64,000 bases of DNA, taken from contig NZ_JAKZAK010000021.1 in assembly GCF_023156385.1 (NCBI RefSeq), forward strand, positions 1-64,000, written 5' to 3'. Each line of letters begins with the position of its first letter. The stretch's first letter is position 1. This document shows, in pieces, positions 38,723-50,734 of this stretch. A program made the translations under genes and the position numbers. Source of the DNA: Marinobacter xestospongiae. Lineage in GTDB: Bacteria; Pseudomonadota; Gammaproteobacteria; Pseudomonadales; Oleiphilaceae. A model generated the notes under the pieces. The model saw only the letters and a list, made by a program, of their open reading frames with translations. It did no database searches and had not been told where the DNA came from.

Positions 38723-38728
38723 CGCCCC
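38713..38728 (+). terminator. Terminator-like hairpin at the end of the VC0807-like gene
   Basis: A 6-bp GC stem (GGGGCG/CGCCCC) with a GTAA loop contains the stop codon and is followed by the T-rich CTGTTGTTATT. Confidence 0.55.
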
Positions 38729-38729
38729 C

Positions 38730-38830
38730 TGTTGTTATTGGCTATCTATCAACAACGATCTGTTACCGACTATCTATTATCAACTACCTGTTACCCAACG
38801 AGCTGTTATCAACTGCTGGTGACCACCAGC
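38730..38830. repeat. Degenerate short-repeat array (TATCAAC / CTGTTACC)
   Basis: Three copies of a TATC(T)ATCAAC-like element alternate with CTGTTACC, CTGTTACC and CTGTTATC between the VC0807-like gene and the SDR stop. It resembles the array at 27315-27360 on the opposite strand. Confidence 0.55.
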
Positions 38831-38836
38831 CCGATA

Positions 38837-39610
38837 TCACAGCGGGTTGGTGACATGTCCCCCATCGACCGGGATTACCGTTCCGGTCATGAAGCCTCCG
38901 GCCTCGCTGGCCAGTAGCAGCAGCGGGCCACTGAGATCCTCCAGTTGCCCCAGTCGCGCCATCGGAACCTGGCGCTGGATGTAACGCTGGCCCTGCTCGG
39001 TGGCAAAGAGTTCGTCGTTCATTTCGGTGCGGAAATAGCCCGGAGCCAGGGCATTGACCCGGATTCGGTGTCGGCTCAGCTCTACCGCCAGCGCCTTGGT
39101 CAACTGCACCACACCGGCTTTGGCCACCGCGTAGTGGCTAAGATCCCGACCGACCCTCAAGCCCAGGATCGACGCGATGTTGATGATGCTGCCGGGCTGC
39201 CCCTTCTCCACCAAACGGCGACTGACTTCCCGGGCCAGGAACCAGGCACTCTTGAGGTTGGTGTCCATCATCCGGTCCCAGTCCGCTTCCGTGGTCTCCA
39301 GGAACGGACGAGGGTCGCCAATGCCGGCGTTGTTGATGAGGATCTCCACCGGCCCGAACTGGTTTTCCACGGTAGTCAGGGCAGTCAACACCGAGTCACT
39401 GTCGGTCACATCCATCGCCACCGCCAGGGCCTGGCCACCGGCCTGCTCAAGCTCGCTCACCAGTGATTCCAGGCGCTCCAGACGGCGCGCCGCCACCACC
39501 ACCCGGGCACCGGCCTCGGCCAGTACAGCTGCGAAATGGCGGCCAAGGCCACTGGAGGCACCGGTCACCAGGGCCACCCGGCCCCGCAGGCTAAAGCGTT
39601 CGTTTGTCAT
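38837..39610 (-). CDS. SDR family oxidoreductase
   Basis: A 257-residue classical short-chain dehydrogenase/reductase. The cofactor site TGASSGLGRHFA, NNAG in ILINNAGIGD, the catalytic Ser (INIASILG), and Tyr/Lys (YAVAKAG) are all present. The charge pattern after beta2 (ARRLERL) suggests NADPH. The substrate cannot be read; such genes occur in fatty-acid, PHB and xenobiotic contexts. Confidence 0.9.
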   Translation of the reverse strand: MTNERFSLRGRVALVTGASSGLGRHFAAVLAEAGARVVVAARRLERLESLVSELEQAGGQALAVAMDVTDSDSVLTALTTVENQFGPVEILINNAGIGDPRPFLETTEADWDRMMDTNLKSAWFLAREVSRRLVEKGQPGSIINIASILGLRVGRDLSHYAVAKAGVVQLTKALAVELSRHRIRVNALAPGYFRTEMNDELFATEQGQRYIQRQVPMARLGQLEDLSGPLLLLASEAGGFMTGTVIPVDGGHVTNPL

Positions 39611-39726
39611 TGTTGTCTCCTTGTGACGGCATGGGGTTCCAGCAGCTTATCCGAGCCCGGCACAGGGCGCCAATGGCTATCCACAGTGGATTGCTATCGC
39701 CTTCACAAGAGCTGATTCACAGACAC

Positions 39727-39763
39727 AAAAAAGCCGGCCCAGGAAATCCGGGGCCGGCTTTTT
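39727..39763. terminator. Bidirectional Rho-independent terminator after gyrB
   Basis: Stem arms GCCGGCCC and GGGCCGGC flank a short loop, with six A residues on the left and five T residues on the right, giving a U-run on both strands. It lies 28 bp after the gyrB stop. Confidence 0.85.
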
Positions 39764-39790
39764 GTCAGTGCCGTCTAACACTGCACGGGA

Positions 39791-42214
<2,424 letters not shown>

Positions 42215-42228
42215 CTAAAGCGCGGGGC

Positions 42229-43356
42229 TTATTCTTCCGTCAATCGGCCATGTTCCACGTGGAACATGCGGTATTCCGGCAGGCTGTCCTCCCGCCACAA
42301 CTCGTCCGGACGGGGTCGTTCAATGGATGTCATGAAAACCTGACACCGAAGTTCGTGCAGCTTGTTGGCCAGCATGGCGCGGTGGCCCAGATCGAGCTCT
42401 GCATTGATGTCGTCCAGCAAAAACGTGACCTGCTTGCCGAGGCCAGACAACACCATGCCCTGGGCGATCTTCATCAGGATCACCAGGGTTTTCTGCTGAC
42501 CACGGGAAAAGGTTTCTGCGACGGGACGTCCCTGATAACGTAACCGTAGATCGGCACGATTGGGCCCATACAGGGTATGGCCCATGCGCCGTTCCTGCTC
42601 CCGGTGAGACACCAACACATCGACCAGGGACTGTTTCACGTCCCATCCCGGATAGAAGTCCACTTTCAGGCCGTCCACCCAGGGCGTTTCCACCTCTTCC
42701 AACAACGTCTCAAACGCCTGCTGGAAGGCCGTAACCGCTGCCTGTCTCGCTTCCGTTACCTGCTCCGCGAGAACGCCGTACTGGCGGTCCCAGACCCGGA
42801 GCAGGTGATCGTCCATTCTACCATCTCTGAGCGCCTGATTCCGCTGTGAGGTCACTCTTTGGCACTGCTGCCAGAGACTCGCAAAGGAAGGTTCCACGTG
42901 GAACACTGACCAGTCGAGAAACTGCCGACGTTTGCCGGGGCTACCGCCAACAATCTCGAACACGCCCGGGTCGATAACCGACACCGGCAGCAGACGGGCC
43001 AGTGACGACAGGCTTCGTACCGATTCGCCGTTGTGGCGAAGCAGTGTTTCCTTGTCCGCCAGATCCCGGGCAAACCCGACGCGATGGGCAACCTCGGTGC
43101 TGACCATGTCCGAGGCATCCGTGGCGCCGTTGTTCAAGGCTCCAAACACGGTAAAGCGTTTCTCGCCGTGGCAGCACACCGCCTGATGGCGGTGAACCCG
43201 GAACGAACGCCCCAGCCCGAGATAACCAATGGCCTCCAGGACGCTGCTTTTGCCACTGCCGTTCTCTCCGTGGATAAGATTGAACGCGGGAGAGAAGTCG
43301 ACGCCGTCACCGGTCAGATTACGGAAATGCTCGGTCTGAAGTCTGATCAGTGCCAT
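42229..43356 (-). CDS. recF: Recombination mediator RecF
   Basis: A 375-residue SMC-like ATPase that helps load RecA at gaps. Walker A HGENGSGKSSVLEAIG, the ABC signature FSRGQQKTLVIL and Walker B TFLLDDINAELD are present. The open frame continues 297 bp upstream, but the conserved start MALIRLQTEHFRN fixes the ATG at 43356. Two parS sequences are embedded in the coding region (42251 and 42890), encoding FHVEH and FHVEP. Unusually, dnaN is not adjacent: a non-coding region and an ABC1 kinase gene lie between. Confidence 0.96.
   Translation of the reverse strand: MALIRLQTEHFRNLTGDGVDFSPAFNLIHGENGSGKSSVLEAIGYLGLGRSFRVHRHQAVCCHGEKRFTVFGALNNGATDASDMVSTEVAHRVGFARDLADKETLLRHNGESVRSLSSLARLLPVSVIDPGVFEIVGGSPGKRRQFLDWSVFHVEPSFASLWQQCQRVTSQRNQALRDGRMDDHLLRVWDRQYGVLAEQVTEARQAAVTAFQQAFETLLEEVETPWVDGLKVDFYPGWDVKQSLVDVLVSHREQERRMGHTLYGPNRADLRLRYQGRPVAETFSRGQQKTLVILMKIAQGMVLSGLGKQVTFLLDDINAELDLGHRAMLANKLHELRCQVFMTSIERPRPDELWREDSLPEYRMFHVEHGRLTEE
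42251..42266. promoter_or_regulatory. parS site 1 (in recF)
   Basis: TGTTCCACGTGGAACA is a perfect 16-bp palindrome matching the Pseudomonas-type parS bound by ParB. It sits near the recF 3' end. Confidence 0.88.
42890..42905. promoter_or_regulatory. parS site 2 (in recF)
   Basis: On the minus strand this reads TGTTCCACGTGGAACC, the common Pseudomonas parS variant with one base off the full palindrome. It is 639 bp from site 1. Confidence 0.85.
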
Positions 43357-44225
43357 TGAGACGAAACTACCTGAATGGAAGGGAAGAGAAAGGGCATCAC
43401 ACCGGGACTCCGGGCCAGCATCGCCGGCGCCTGATCTGACACCAGCGCGTAGACGCTGTTGCCGGGCGTCCCGGGAGCCGCTGAGGAGGTCAGGGTCCGC
43501 GAACGACTCATTCAGCCAAAACGAACACCAGGCCCAAAACAGCAGTTTACTAGATGCCATGGTCGCAAATCGAACGTTGCTGACCCTTTCGCCGCTTTTG
43601 TCTGTTCCTACCATCAACGATGCCCGGTGTACCTCTGATTGACTCCGGGTCACCTCTGGTCTTCAGAACGGCTCACACTCAATGCAGGGCATTGCAGAGG
43701 AAAACTGGCTGCCTTCAAAGAAGGTGCAACGCCGAGAGTGGTTTGTCCTGGTGGCCCCAGTGCGCTTTTTCTTATAGCGGCGGCTATCCATGCGGCCCAG
43801 ACCAGTCCCGATGAACCGTACCAGCAGCTACCGCGCTCAGACCACTCAGAGCCGATCCGGAGTGAATCCGACTCATCACCGTATGTGAACCAGTTGCCTG
43901 GCTTGAACGCATGCCCGCTGTTCCCCCGATGGCCTTCCAGAGAACAGTCGCCGGTCGGCGCACTGTGATCACCAAAGGAGTCTCGAGAGACCTCCGAATC
44001 AGTTCGCTAGAACGCGACCTGTTGCGGTAGAGCGACATTCCGCGCCATTGGCGGTTGTCCTTTGGGCGGGCCACTCGTAGGGACCGGAGAACGAACGGTC
44101 CTGCGGCGGAAAACGCCCGGCCCCTTCGTTTCCATCCACAAAGCGTGGCCATCGCCGGAAATCCGGGAGTCGTACGGCCGAGACCCGGACCAAACGGCCG
44201 CATCGACCCCCACCGAATTGCTTGC

Positions 44226-45184
44226 TGTGGATAAACCATGGACTGGGGACTGGGGGCAGAGGAAAACCGAACACAGGCAATGTAAAACCACCGTTCATAG
44301 TTAACGAGATTCACCGTTAAACGGCGTGTCGCCCACGGACAACCTTTTCCGGACAGCGCTTCATTCATCCACAACCACCCAGATCATCTTCCTGTGGAAA
44401 ACAAACCACAAACGGTGCGAGCAGAACGACGTCAGTATCCCCAGCGAGCGCTGGCAGCCCGGTAAGGTTATGCACAAGATGTTCAGGATCACAGAGCGAC
44501 CCGGATCTGTCTGAACGGAACGTCCAGGCCCCCTCACGATCGGAACGGAACTCGCCCCACTGGCGGATTTGCCCGGTTTAGCCTGGATTCGAATAAGGGC
44601 AGTGACGCGAACGGTTGGCGAACACGGCGGAAAAGATATCCACAGTTATACCAGGAAAACCGGTCGGGCTACCTGGCACCGGAAAAACGCGGGTATGAAC
44701 CGACAATCACCGGCCCGATAACTGCGGGCAGCTCAGGAAAAACCGTCAAGAAAACTATCCACAGCCAGCCAAACCGATCCGGCTCGACCTTGTTCTGTTG
44801 ATAACCGGAAAACCGTACCGAGACGACTGTTCGGGCCAGAGCATACCCGCGCCGGAGTTTATGCTGTGGATATGCACAGTCCTTGTGGATAGACCCGGGG
44901 CTGATGATTTTATGACCCAAAATGCTCCTGAAGAGCGCCATCGACAGGTTCACTCTCCCGCAAGGAGCGGGAACACTGAACTTTCCAAACACACCGTCTG
45001 TAGGGCTGAGCTGCGGACAAACCACGGTCTGTGGACAACTGGGGCTTTTTGACGATTGAAAGACAGGACTACACACAAGCTATCCACAGAACACAAGGAA
45101 TAACTGTGGTTACGCTGCAAAACGTTATGCACAGTGTCCGCAAAGCCAAAGCAGATGATCTGCGAATCGACGGTTTGTGGATAA
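44226..45184. other. DnaA-box cluster A (recF-ABC1 kinase intergenic)
   Basis: I count 14 sites within one mismatch of TTATNCACA. Exact matches are at 44226(-), 44468(+), 45125(+) and 45176(-). One-mismatch sites are at 44365(+), 44393(-), 44636(+), 44755(+), 44796(-), 44865(-), 44870(+), 44884(-), 45030(-) and 45080(+). Five GGAAAA(A)CG-type motifs are interspersed (44261, 44654, 44681, 44736, 44807). The area is not strongly AT-rich, so it may be a DnaA-binding or titration region, or part of a bipartite origin, rather than the unwinding site. Confidence 0.75.
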
Positions 45185-45228
45185 ACTTGCTGGGGGCGGA
45201 AGTCAGAGACGGATGGTGAACAGAATGT

Positions 45229-45258
45229 GCCAACACCGGCGGACAGCCGGCGGTTGGC
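45229..45258 (-). terminator. Hairpin downstream of the ABC1 kinase gene
   Basis: An 11-bp interrupted stem (GCCAAC+CCGGC with GCCGG+GTTGGC) and a 5-base loop lie 16 bp after the kinase stop. There is no strong U-run. Confidence 0.45.
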
Positions 45259-45274
45259 AACACCCCTTAAGCGA

Positions 45275-46567
45275 TCAGTGGAGCAGGGTGAGGCGATCGT
45301 CCATGAACACATCCATTTCCGGCGCCAGGATATGGACATAGCGATCAAAGTAGAGGAACTGCTTCAGCAGCAGGGCAAACTCGCGGGGAAAGTGCAGGCC
45401 GTGGCCTTCGCCGATCTTGACCATGTCCATCAGGATACTGTTGACGTCGTCTTCAGCCTGATCGGGCTGATAGCTATCCATGTCCGGAACCATCCGGTCC
45501 ATCTGCTGATACAGTCGCCGCAGGTCGTCGGCAAGATCCGCCGCAACCACCGTCTGCCGGGTCACTCCGATACGGATCATGGCGTCGGCCACGCCTTCAA
45601 AGTTGCCCACCATCACCGCGGAAATAAAGTCCGAGACCGCTTGCCAGGTATCGGGCCGAATGCGGCCAACGATGCCGAAATCGATAAACCCGACACGGCC
45701 ATCGGTCAGCACCATCAGGTTACCGGCGTGTACATCGGCGTGGAAGAACTCGCACTGGGTGAGGCTGGCAAACCAGGTATTCATCGCGGTTATCAGGGTG
45801 CGTTCAGGATCACGGGCGTAACCGCGAATACTCTCCAGATCCGTCAATGGCACTCCGTGGAAGCGTTCCATGGTGAGTATCCGCCGGGTACTGGCGTGTT
45901 GGTAGACACGGGGAACCGTCGCATCCTCATTATGAGTATTGTGAAGGAAATCCCGGAATACCTGGAGGTTGTTGGCTTCCTTGATGAAGTCACACTCCTC
46001 CATCATGGTGCGCTGAATTTCTTCCACAATGCCGGACATCGAGGTCCAGGACAGCTTTGGCGCCAGGGTCTCGAGAATCCGCGCGGACACGTAAAGAAAG
46101 TTCAGGTCGGTCAGCAGGATGTTTTCCACACCCGGCTTCTGCACCTTGATCACCACCTCTTCTCCACTCACCAGCCTGGCCGCATGCACCTGGGCGATCG
46201 ACGCCGATGCCAGAGCTTCGGGCTCGATTTGGGCAAACACCTGATCAATCGGCCGATCCAGCTCGGCGGCAATAATCCGGCGAATGGTGGCAAACGGCAG
46301 GCTTGGGGTCCGGTCCAGACAGTACTGGAATTCCTCCACGTAGGCCTTGGGGAAAAAGGTGGGGGAACTGGCGATGAACTGGCCCAGTTTGATGTAGGTC
46401 GCGCCGAGGGATTCAAACGTCTGGCGCAGCAGACGTGGCGCCGGGGGACGATCCCCCAGCGCCCAGTTGACACCGGTGCGACCCAATACACTCAGGGTCT
46501 GGCCGATTCGAAACGCGCCTTTCAGGCCATTGGTCACTGCGGTCATGATGGATATCCTTGCTGCCAT
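45275..46567 (-). CDS. ABC1/AarF/UbiB family atypical kinase
   Basis: A 430-residue protein-kinase-like protein. The family motifs YIKLGQFIASSPTFFP (KxGQ region), ASIAQVHAARL (Ala-rich loop), VVIKVQKPG (Lys) and DVHAGNLMV with FIDFGIVGRI are intact. UbiB members assist ubiquinone synthesis and others act in lipid homeostasis. It lacks the two C-terminal membrane spans of true UbiB and no ubi genes are adjacent, so it is called only an ABC1 kinase. A second ATG at 46546 has a better AAGGA site. Its place between dnaN and recF is unusual. Confidence 0.85.
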   Translation of the reverse strand: MAARISIMTAVTNGLKGAFRIGQTLSVLGRTGVNWALGDRPPAPRLLRQTFESLGATYIKLGQFIASSPTFFPKAYVEEFQYCLDRTPSLPFATIRRIIAAELDRPIDQVFAQIEPEALASASIAQVHAARLVSGEEVVIKVQKPGVENILLTDLNFLYVSARILETLAPKLSWTSMSGIVEEIQRTMMEECDFIKEANNLQVFRDFLHNTHNEDATVPRVYQHASTRRILTMERFHGVPLTDLESIRGYARDPERTLITAMNTWFASLTQCEFFHADVHAGNLMVLTDGRVGFIDFGIVGRIRPDTWQAVSDFISAVMVGNFEGVADAMIRIGVTRQTVVAADLADDLRRLYQQMDRMVPDMDSYQPDQAEDDVNSILMDMVKIGEGHGLHFPREFALLLKQFLYFDRYVHILAPEMDVFMDDRLTLLH

Positions 46568-46616
46568 GATGTCTCTGTGACGCTCTCTGTCTCAGGGCCT
46601 GACACGCCCGGCTCGA

Positions 46617-47720
46617 TTACAGCCGCATGGGCATGACCACGTACAGGCAACGGTTGTCGTTCTGTGCCTCCAGCAGGGCACTGCTGTTTGGGTTGGCCAG
46701 GGTAATCTTGACCTGGTCTTCGTCCAGCGCATTCAGGACGTCGACCAGATAGCCTACATTAAAACCAATCTGCAGGGATTCGCCCTGATACTCCACCGGC
46801 AGCGCGTCTTCGGCCTGTTCCTGATCCGGGTTGTTGGCAAACACCTGAAGCTGGTTGGGCGCCAGGTTCAGACGCACACCGCGGATGTTTTCGTGGGACA
46901 AAATGCCCGCCCGCTGCAGGGTATTTTTCAATGTCGCCCGGTCTGCCAGTACGACCTTGTCACCGCCGCGCGGGATCACCCGGTTGTAGTCCGGGAACTT
47001 GCCCTCGATCAGTTTCGAGGTAAAGGTGTAGGCGCCGATGGTGGCCCGCAGATGGTTGTCGCCAATCACCAGGGTCACCGGCGTTTCCAGATCGTCCACC
47101 AGCCGTGCCAGTTCCAGCACCCCCTTGCGGGGAACAATAACCTGGCGCAGATCGGGACAGCCTGTGGACAGTTCCAGGTGAGCCATCGCCAGACGGTGGC
47201 CGTCGGTGGCGACCGTGCGAACGTGGGAGGCGTCTACTTCCAGCAACAGGCCATTGAGATAGTAACGCACATCCTGCTGCGCCATCGCGAACGCGGTCGC
47301 ATCCAGCATCCGTCCCAGTTCCTTTTGCGGCAACTCGAGCCGGAAACTCTCGTCCTCGTCTTCCACGTTGGGGAAATGCTCCGCCGGCAGGGTGGAGAGG
47401 GTAAAGTGGCTGGCTCCGCAGTGCAGGTGCAGGCGATCACCCTCCAGCGACAGTTCGATCGGCGACTCGTCGCCCAGGGCGCGGCAGATATCCGCCAACT
47501 TGCGGGCGGGTACGGTAATCCGACCCGGCTGGTCGACGTGTACCGGGGTGACCCGGCCGACCAGTTCCACTTCCATATTGGTGCCGGTCAGGGTGAGGGT
47601 ATTGCCCTCGGCGTCCAACAGCACGTTGGACAACACCGGCATGGTCTGTTTCCGTTCCACCACCCCGGCGATGGATTGCAACGGGGTAAGCAGGGACTCG
47701 CGGCTGATTGTCAGTCTCAT
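46617..47720 (-). CDS. dnaN: DNA polymerase III beta sliding clamp
   Basis: A 367-residue processivity clamp; E. coli DnaN has 366. The start MRLTISRESLLTPLQ and the end YVVMPMRL are typical, and the three-fold clamp repeats are evident. A GTG three codons upstream is less likely. It follows dnaA after 91 bp. Confidence 0.97.
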   Translation of the reverse strand: MRLTISRESLLTPLQSIAGVVERKQTMPVLSNVLLDAEGNTLTLTGTNMEVELVGRVTPVHVDQPGRITVPARKLADICRALGDESPIELSLEGDRLHLHCGASHFTLSTLPAEHFPNVEDEDESFRLELPQKELGRMLDATAFAMAQQDVRYYLNGLLLEVDASHVRTVATDGHRLAMAHLELSTGCPDLRQVIVPRKGVLELARLVDDLETPVTLVIGDNHLRATIGAYTFTSKLIEGKFPDYNRVIPRGGDKVVLADRATLKNTLQRAGILSHENIRGVRLNLAPNQLQVFANNPDQEQAEDALPVEYQGESLQIGFNVGYLVDVLNALDEDQVKITLANPNSSALLEAQNDNRCLYVVMPMRL

Positions 47721-47811
47721 GGCTGGCACTCGGTCTACTGGTTCGATGGGTCTGTGAATAATCGTTCTGTTTACGGCTTGCCTGGCGTCGGCCGGTCCCG
47801 GCGCCGGTCCC

Positions 47812-49293
47812 TCAGGTGGTCAGCAGCCGCATGAAGTTCTGGTAGTCTTCGCGGATATTGGGATCGGATTCCTGCAATTCCACGATTTTCTTGCAGGCGT
47901 GCAGAACCGTGGTGTGGTCCCGTCCGCCAAACGCCTCGCCAATTTCCGGCAGGCTGTGATTGGTCAGTTCCTTGGCCAGCGACATCGCCACCTGACGGGG
48001 ACGCGTCACGGTGCGGGTGCGCCGTTTCGACAGCAAGTCTGCCACCTTGATCTTGTAATACTCTGCTACGGTGCGCTGGATATTGTCGATGCTGACCTGC
48101 TTTTCATGCAGCGCCAACAGATCCTTCAGGCTCTCGCGGATGAACGGCGGCGTGATTTCCGACCCGGTAAAGTGGGCGTTGGCAATCACCAGTCGCAGCG
48201 CCCCTTCCAGTTCCCGCACGTTGGAGCGGATTTTCTGGGCAATAAAGAAGGCCGCTTCGCTGCTCAGACGAACATTGGCCTGTTCCGCCTTTTTCATCAG
48301 GATCGCCACCCGGGTTTCCAGCTCCGGCGGTTCCACCATTACCGTCAGGCCCCAGCCAAACCGGGACTTGAGCCGCTCTTCCATATCGACGATTTCCTTG
48401 GGAAAGCGGTCGCAGGTCACAATCACCTGCTGGCCGCCTTCGAGCAAGGCGTTGAAGGTATGGAAAAACTCTTCCTGGGACCGCTCCTTACGGGCAAAGA
48501 ACTGGATGTCATCAATCAGCAGCGCGTCCACCGAGCGATAATAGCGTTTAAACTCATTGATCGCATTGAGCTGCAGCGCCTTGACCATATCCGCCACGAA
48601 CCGTTCCGAGCGCAGGTACGCCACCTTGGCGCCCGGATTACGGCGAACAATCTCGTTGCCGATGGCGTGCATCAAGTGGGTCTTACCCAAGCCCACGCCG
48701 CCATAGAGGAACAGCGGGTTATAGGCACCACCGGGGTTCTCTGCCACCTGCATCGAGGCCGCCCGTGCCAGTTGGTTGGACTTACCTTCGACAAAGGTTT
48801 CGAAGGTAAAGCCTTCATTAAGGAAGCTCTGATGCTTGATGTCCCCTTCCACCTGCACCGGCCGCCGTTCGCTGTCATTCCTGGTTCGGGCAGCGGTGGT
48901 CTGGGCCAGCGACTGGGTCTTCGGCTCCACCACCGTGGCAGCCACACCGGCTTCCTCTTCGGTGACACTGCCGGCTTCCTCATCACTGACTGGCGTCGGC
49001 GTCTGCACCGCCGCCGGCTGGGATCGCGCCACCGGCTCACTGGCCTTGGGCGCCGAGCCCACTTTCATATGAACCCGCGGGGCCTGACCACCCTCCAGAT
49101 CCTTGAGTACTTCCTCTATACGGCGGAGGTACTTTTCATTCACCCAGTCCATCACGAACCGGTTCGGGGCAAACAGCATCAGCTGCCCGTCGCGCTGATC
49201 CGACTGCAGCGGTCTCAGCCAGGTATTGAACTGCTGCGCGGGAAACTCATCCCGGAGTACTTCTAGACATTGATGCCAAATGGTCTGCGGCAC
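47812..49293 (-). CDS. dnaA: Chromosomal replication initiator DnaA
   Basis: A 493-residue AAA+ initiator. Domain I (about 1-85) starts [22 protein letters not shown] low-complexity Thr/Glu-rich linker spans about 90-150. The AAA+ domain has [15 protein letters not shown] and [10 protein letters not shown]. The DNA-binding domain carries [14 protein letters not shown], which recognises DnaA boxes. The protein is longer than E. coli DnaA (467) because of the linker. It reads away from the AT-rich oriC region. Confidence 0.98.
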   Translation of the reverse strand: MPQTIWHQCLEVLRDEFPAQQFNTWLRPLQSDQRDGQLMLFAPNRFVMDWVNEKYLRRIEEVLKDLEGGQAPRVHMKVGSAPKASEPVARSQPAAVQTPTPVSDEEAGSVTEEEAGVAATVVEPKTQSLAQTTAARTRNDSERRPVQVEGDIKHQSFLNEGFTFETFVEGKSNQLARAASMQVAENPGGAYNPLFLYGGVGLGKTHLMHAIGNEIVRRNPGAKVAYLRSERFVADMVKALQLNAINEFKRYYRSVDALLIDDIQFFARKERSQEEFFHTFNALLEGGQQVIVTCDRFPKEIVDMEERLKSRFGWGLTVMVEPPELETRVAILMKKAEQANVRLSSEAAFFIAQKIRSNVRELEGALRLVIANAHFTGSEITPPFIRESLKDLLALHEKQVSIDNIQRTVAEYYKIKVADLLSKRRTRTVTRPRQVAMSLAKELTNHSLPEIGEAFGGRDHTTVLHACKKIVELQESDPNIREDYQNFMRLLTT

Positions 49294-50157
49294 GTCGCCC
49301 GCCTCCGATGCTTATAAACGCCAGCGAGAACACCTCTGGTCACCGCCAGAAACGTCGTCGTGGAAAAGGTAATCCCGGATTCTACCCTGCCAAACACCGC
49401 CAGGAAAAGGGCACCAGGGCGGTCATTCACAGCCTGTGGAAATCTATAATGATGTTTTTCAGCTTGTTGCAGACTTACCGACAGCGTTGTGTACAGATAA
49501 TCCGCTACAGAAAAGTTATTCACAGGACCCTGTTGGCACCCGGGGTCAAACCCTGTGTCCAGACGTTGGACCCATCATGGCATAACTCGTCCAATTGCCC
49601 TGGTCACGTTTTATCCCCAATCCCCCCGACGGTTACCCACAGCCCTCAGAGGCACTAGTCAACCCGGTTGTCATCGTTGCAGTTTTTTGATTTAAATGGC
49701 GTTTTTACAGGTATCCACAGAATACCTGTTGCCCTATAACAGTAATAAATATCTTTAAAGAGAATAAAAAAAGACCTATTGGTTTAATTAACTGATCCTG
49801 TCACCAGCCATCGATCCCATCCCCACTGACCCGAAATTGCTGCGAACAATGTCCTGCCCTGAGCAAGCATTTCCTCACACCACACGTCATGTCACTTTTG
49901 ATGACATATTAGATGATGACGGGGCCATACGATCGCTGACCTCCACCACCGGTGTTGCAGCAAACGTCCGGTCCATTGCCAATCAGGCTGACCACGGTTC
50001 CTGGCCCTGATCAAAACTTCGGCAATCCGTAACTTTCACCGCACCATCAGGCCATTGAATTAGACTTGCACTTGCCCTAGAATGCCGCTCCTGTTTTGGC
50101 TGTTCATTTTGCAGCCAGCAACTGAACATCCAACTTCTGTAACGTGAGAGCATTCCC
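49294..50157. other. Presumptive oriC (dnaA-rpmH intergenic, DnaA cluster B)
   Basis: An 864-bp gene-free region. DnaA-like boxes: TTATTCACA exact at 49516, and one-mismatch sites at 49423, 49633 and 49711. It is followed by an AT-rich tract at 49681-49800 (runs such as ATAAATATCTTTAAAG) suited to duplex unwinding. The dnaA-rpmH position is the usual oriC site in Pseudomonas-like genomes. The right end contains the rpmH promoter. Confidence 0.82.
50055..50083 (+). promoter_or_regulatory. Predicted rpmH promoter
   Basis: TTGAAT, a 17-base spacer and TAGAAT, 74 bp before the rpmH ATG, facing rpmH-rnpA-yidD-yidC. Confidence 0.6.
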
Positions 50158-50292
50158 ATGAAAAGAACGTTTCAACCGAGCGTCCTGAAGCGTAAGCGTG
50201 TTCACGGTTTCCGTGCCCGCATGGCTACTGCCAACGGCCGCAAGATTCTGGCTCGTCGCCGTGCCAAGGGTCGCGCTCGTCTGTCCGCCTGA
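50158..50292 (+). CDS. rpmH: Ribosomal protein bL34
   Basis: A 44-residue, very basic large-subunit protein. It begins [20 protein letters not shown] and continues with the conserved [19 protein letters not shown]. The length is exactly the family norm. It heads the rpmH-rnpA-yidD-yidC block, 20 bp before rnpA. Confidence 0.97.
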   Translation: MKRTFQPSVLKRKRVHGFRARMATANGRKILARRRAKGRARLSA

Positions 50293-50312
50293 TCGGACAG
50301 TCTGCAGCTGCA

Positions 50313-50723
50313 ATGAATTCCCTGTCGTTTCCCAAGAACGCCCGTTTACTGCGTCCGGGGGACTACGGCAGGGTATTCGATAACGTCCAGATCAAGGTTC
50401 CGCACCGCCATTTTCTGGTTCTGGCATCGGCTAATGAGCTTGGTCGACCCCGTCTTGGGCTGATTTTCGCCAAGAAGAACCTGAAACACGCGGTCCAGCG
50501 AAACCGGGTCAAGCGACTGGTGCGCGAAAGCTTTCGTCAGCACCCTGACCTGCCTGCCGTTGACATCATTGTGTTGGGCCGACAGGGCCTGGCCGGCATT
50601 GAAAACGCCAAACTGCACGACATACTGGACGAACTCTGGCAACGGTTACGGCGCAAAAGCCTGGCCAGCAACCAGCCAGCACCACCGGTCAACGCCCAAA
50701 CCCGCAATTCCGGGACGGCTTAG
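50313..50723 (+). CDS. rnpA: Ribonuclease P protein component
   Basis: A 136-residue basic protein that assists the RNase P RNA in 5' tRNA processing. The signature [20 protein letters not shown] (RNR motif) is intact. It has a C-terminal tail slightly longer than E. coli RnpA (119). The ribosome site is weak, as is common for this gene. Confidence 0.95.
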   Translation: MNSLSFPKNARLLRPGDYGRVFDNVQIKVPHRHFLVLASANELGRPRLGLIFAKKNLKHAVQRNRVKRLVRESFRQHPDLPAVDIIVLGRQGLAGIENAKLHDILDELWQRLRRKSLASNQPAPPVNAQTRNSGTA

Positions 50724-50734
50724 GGAACGGGTCC

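Larger units (their letters stand above)
43357..45274. other. 1.9-kb non-coding region between recF and the ABC1 kinase gene
   Basis: No open frame here has a convincing ribosome site, codon pattern or recognisable product. The right half (44226-45184) is packed with DnaA-box-like 9-mers and GGAAAAMCG motifs, listed separately. The left half (43357-44225) shows nothing I can name and could include decayed coding sequence. This stretch interrupts the normally tight dnaN-recF junction. Confidence 0.75.

Noticed and set aside
43357..43653. N-terminal extension of recF
   Set aside because: The conserved RecF start MALIRLQTEHFRN lies at 43356; upstream residues look random.
43639..43968. Possible 109-residue gene in the recF-kinase gap
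   Set aside because: It has no ribosome site, atypical composition and no recognisable features. The region is better treated as non-coding.
49887..49906. TGTCA-N7-TGACA inverted repeat in the oriC region
   Set aside because: The arms are short and I could not connect it to a known regulator, so it is not called as an operator.
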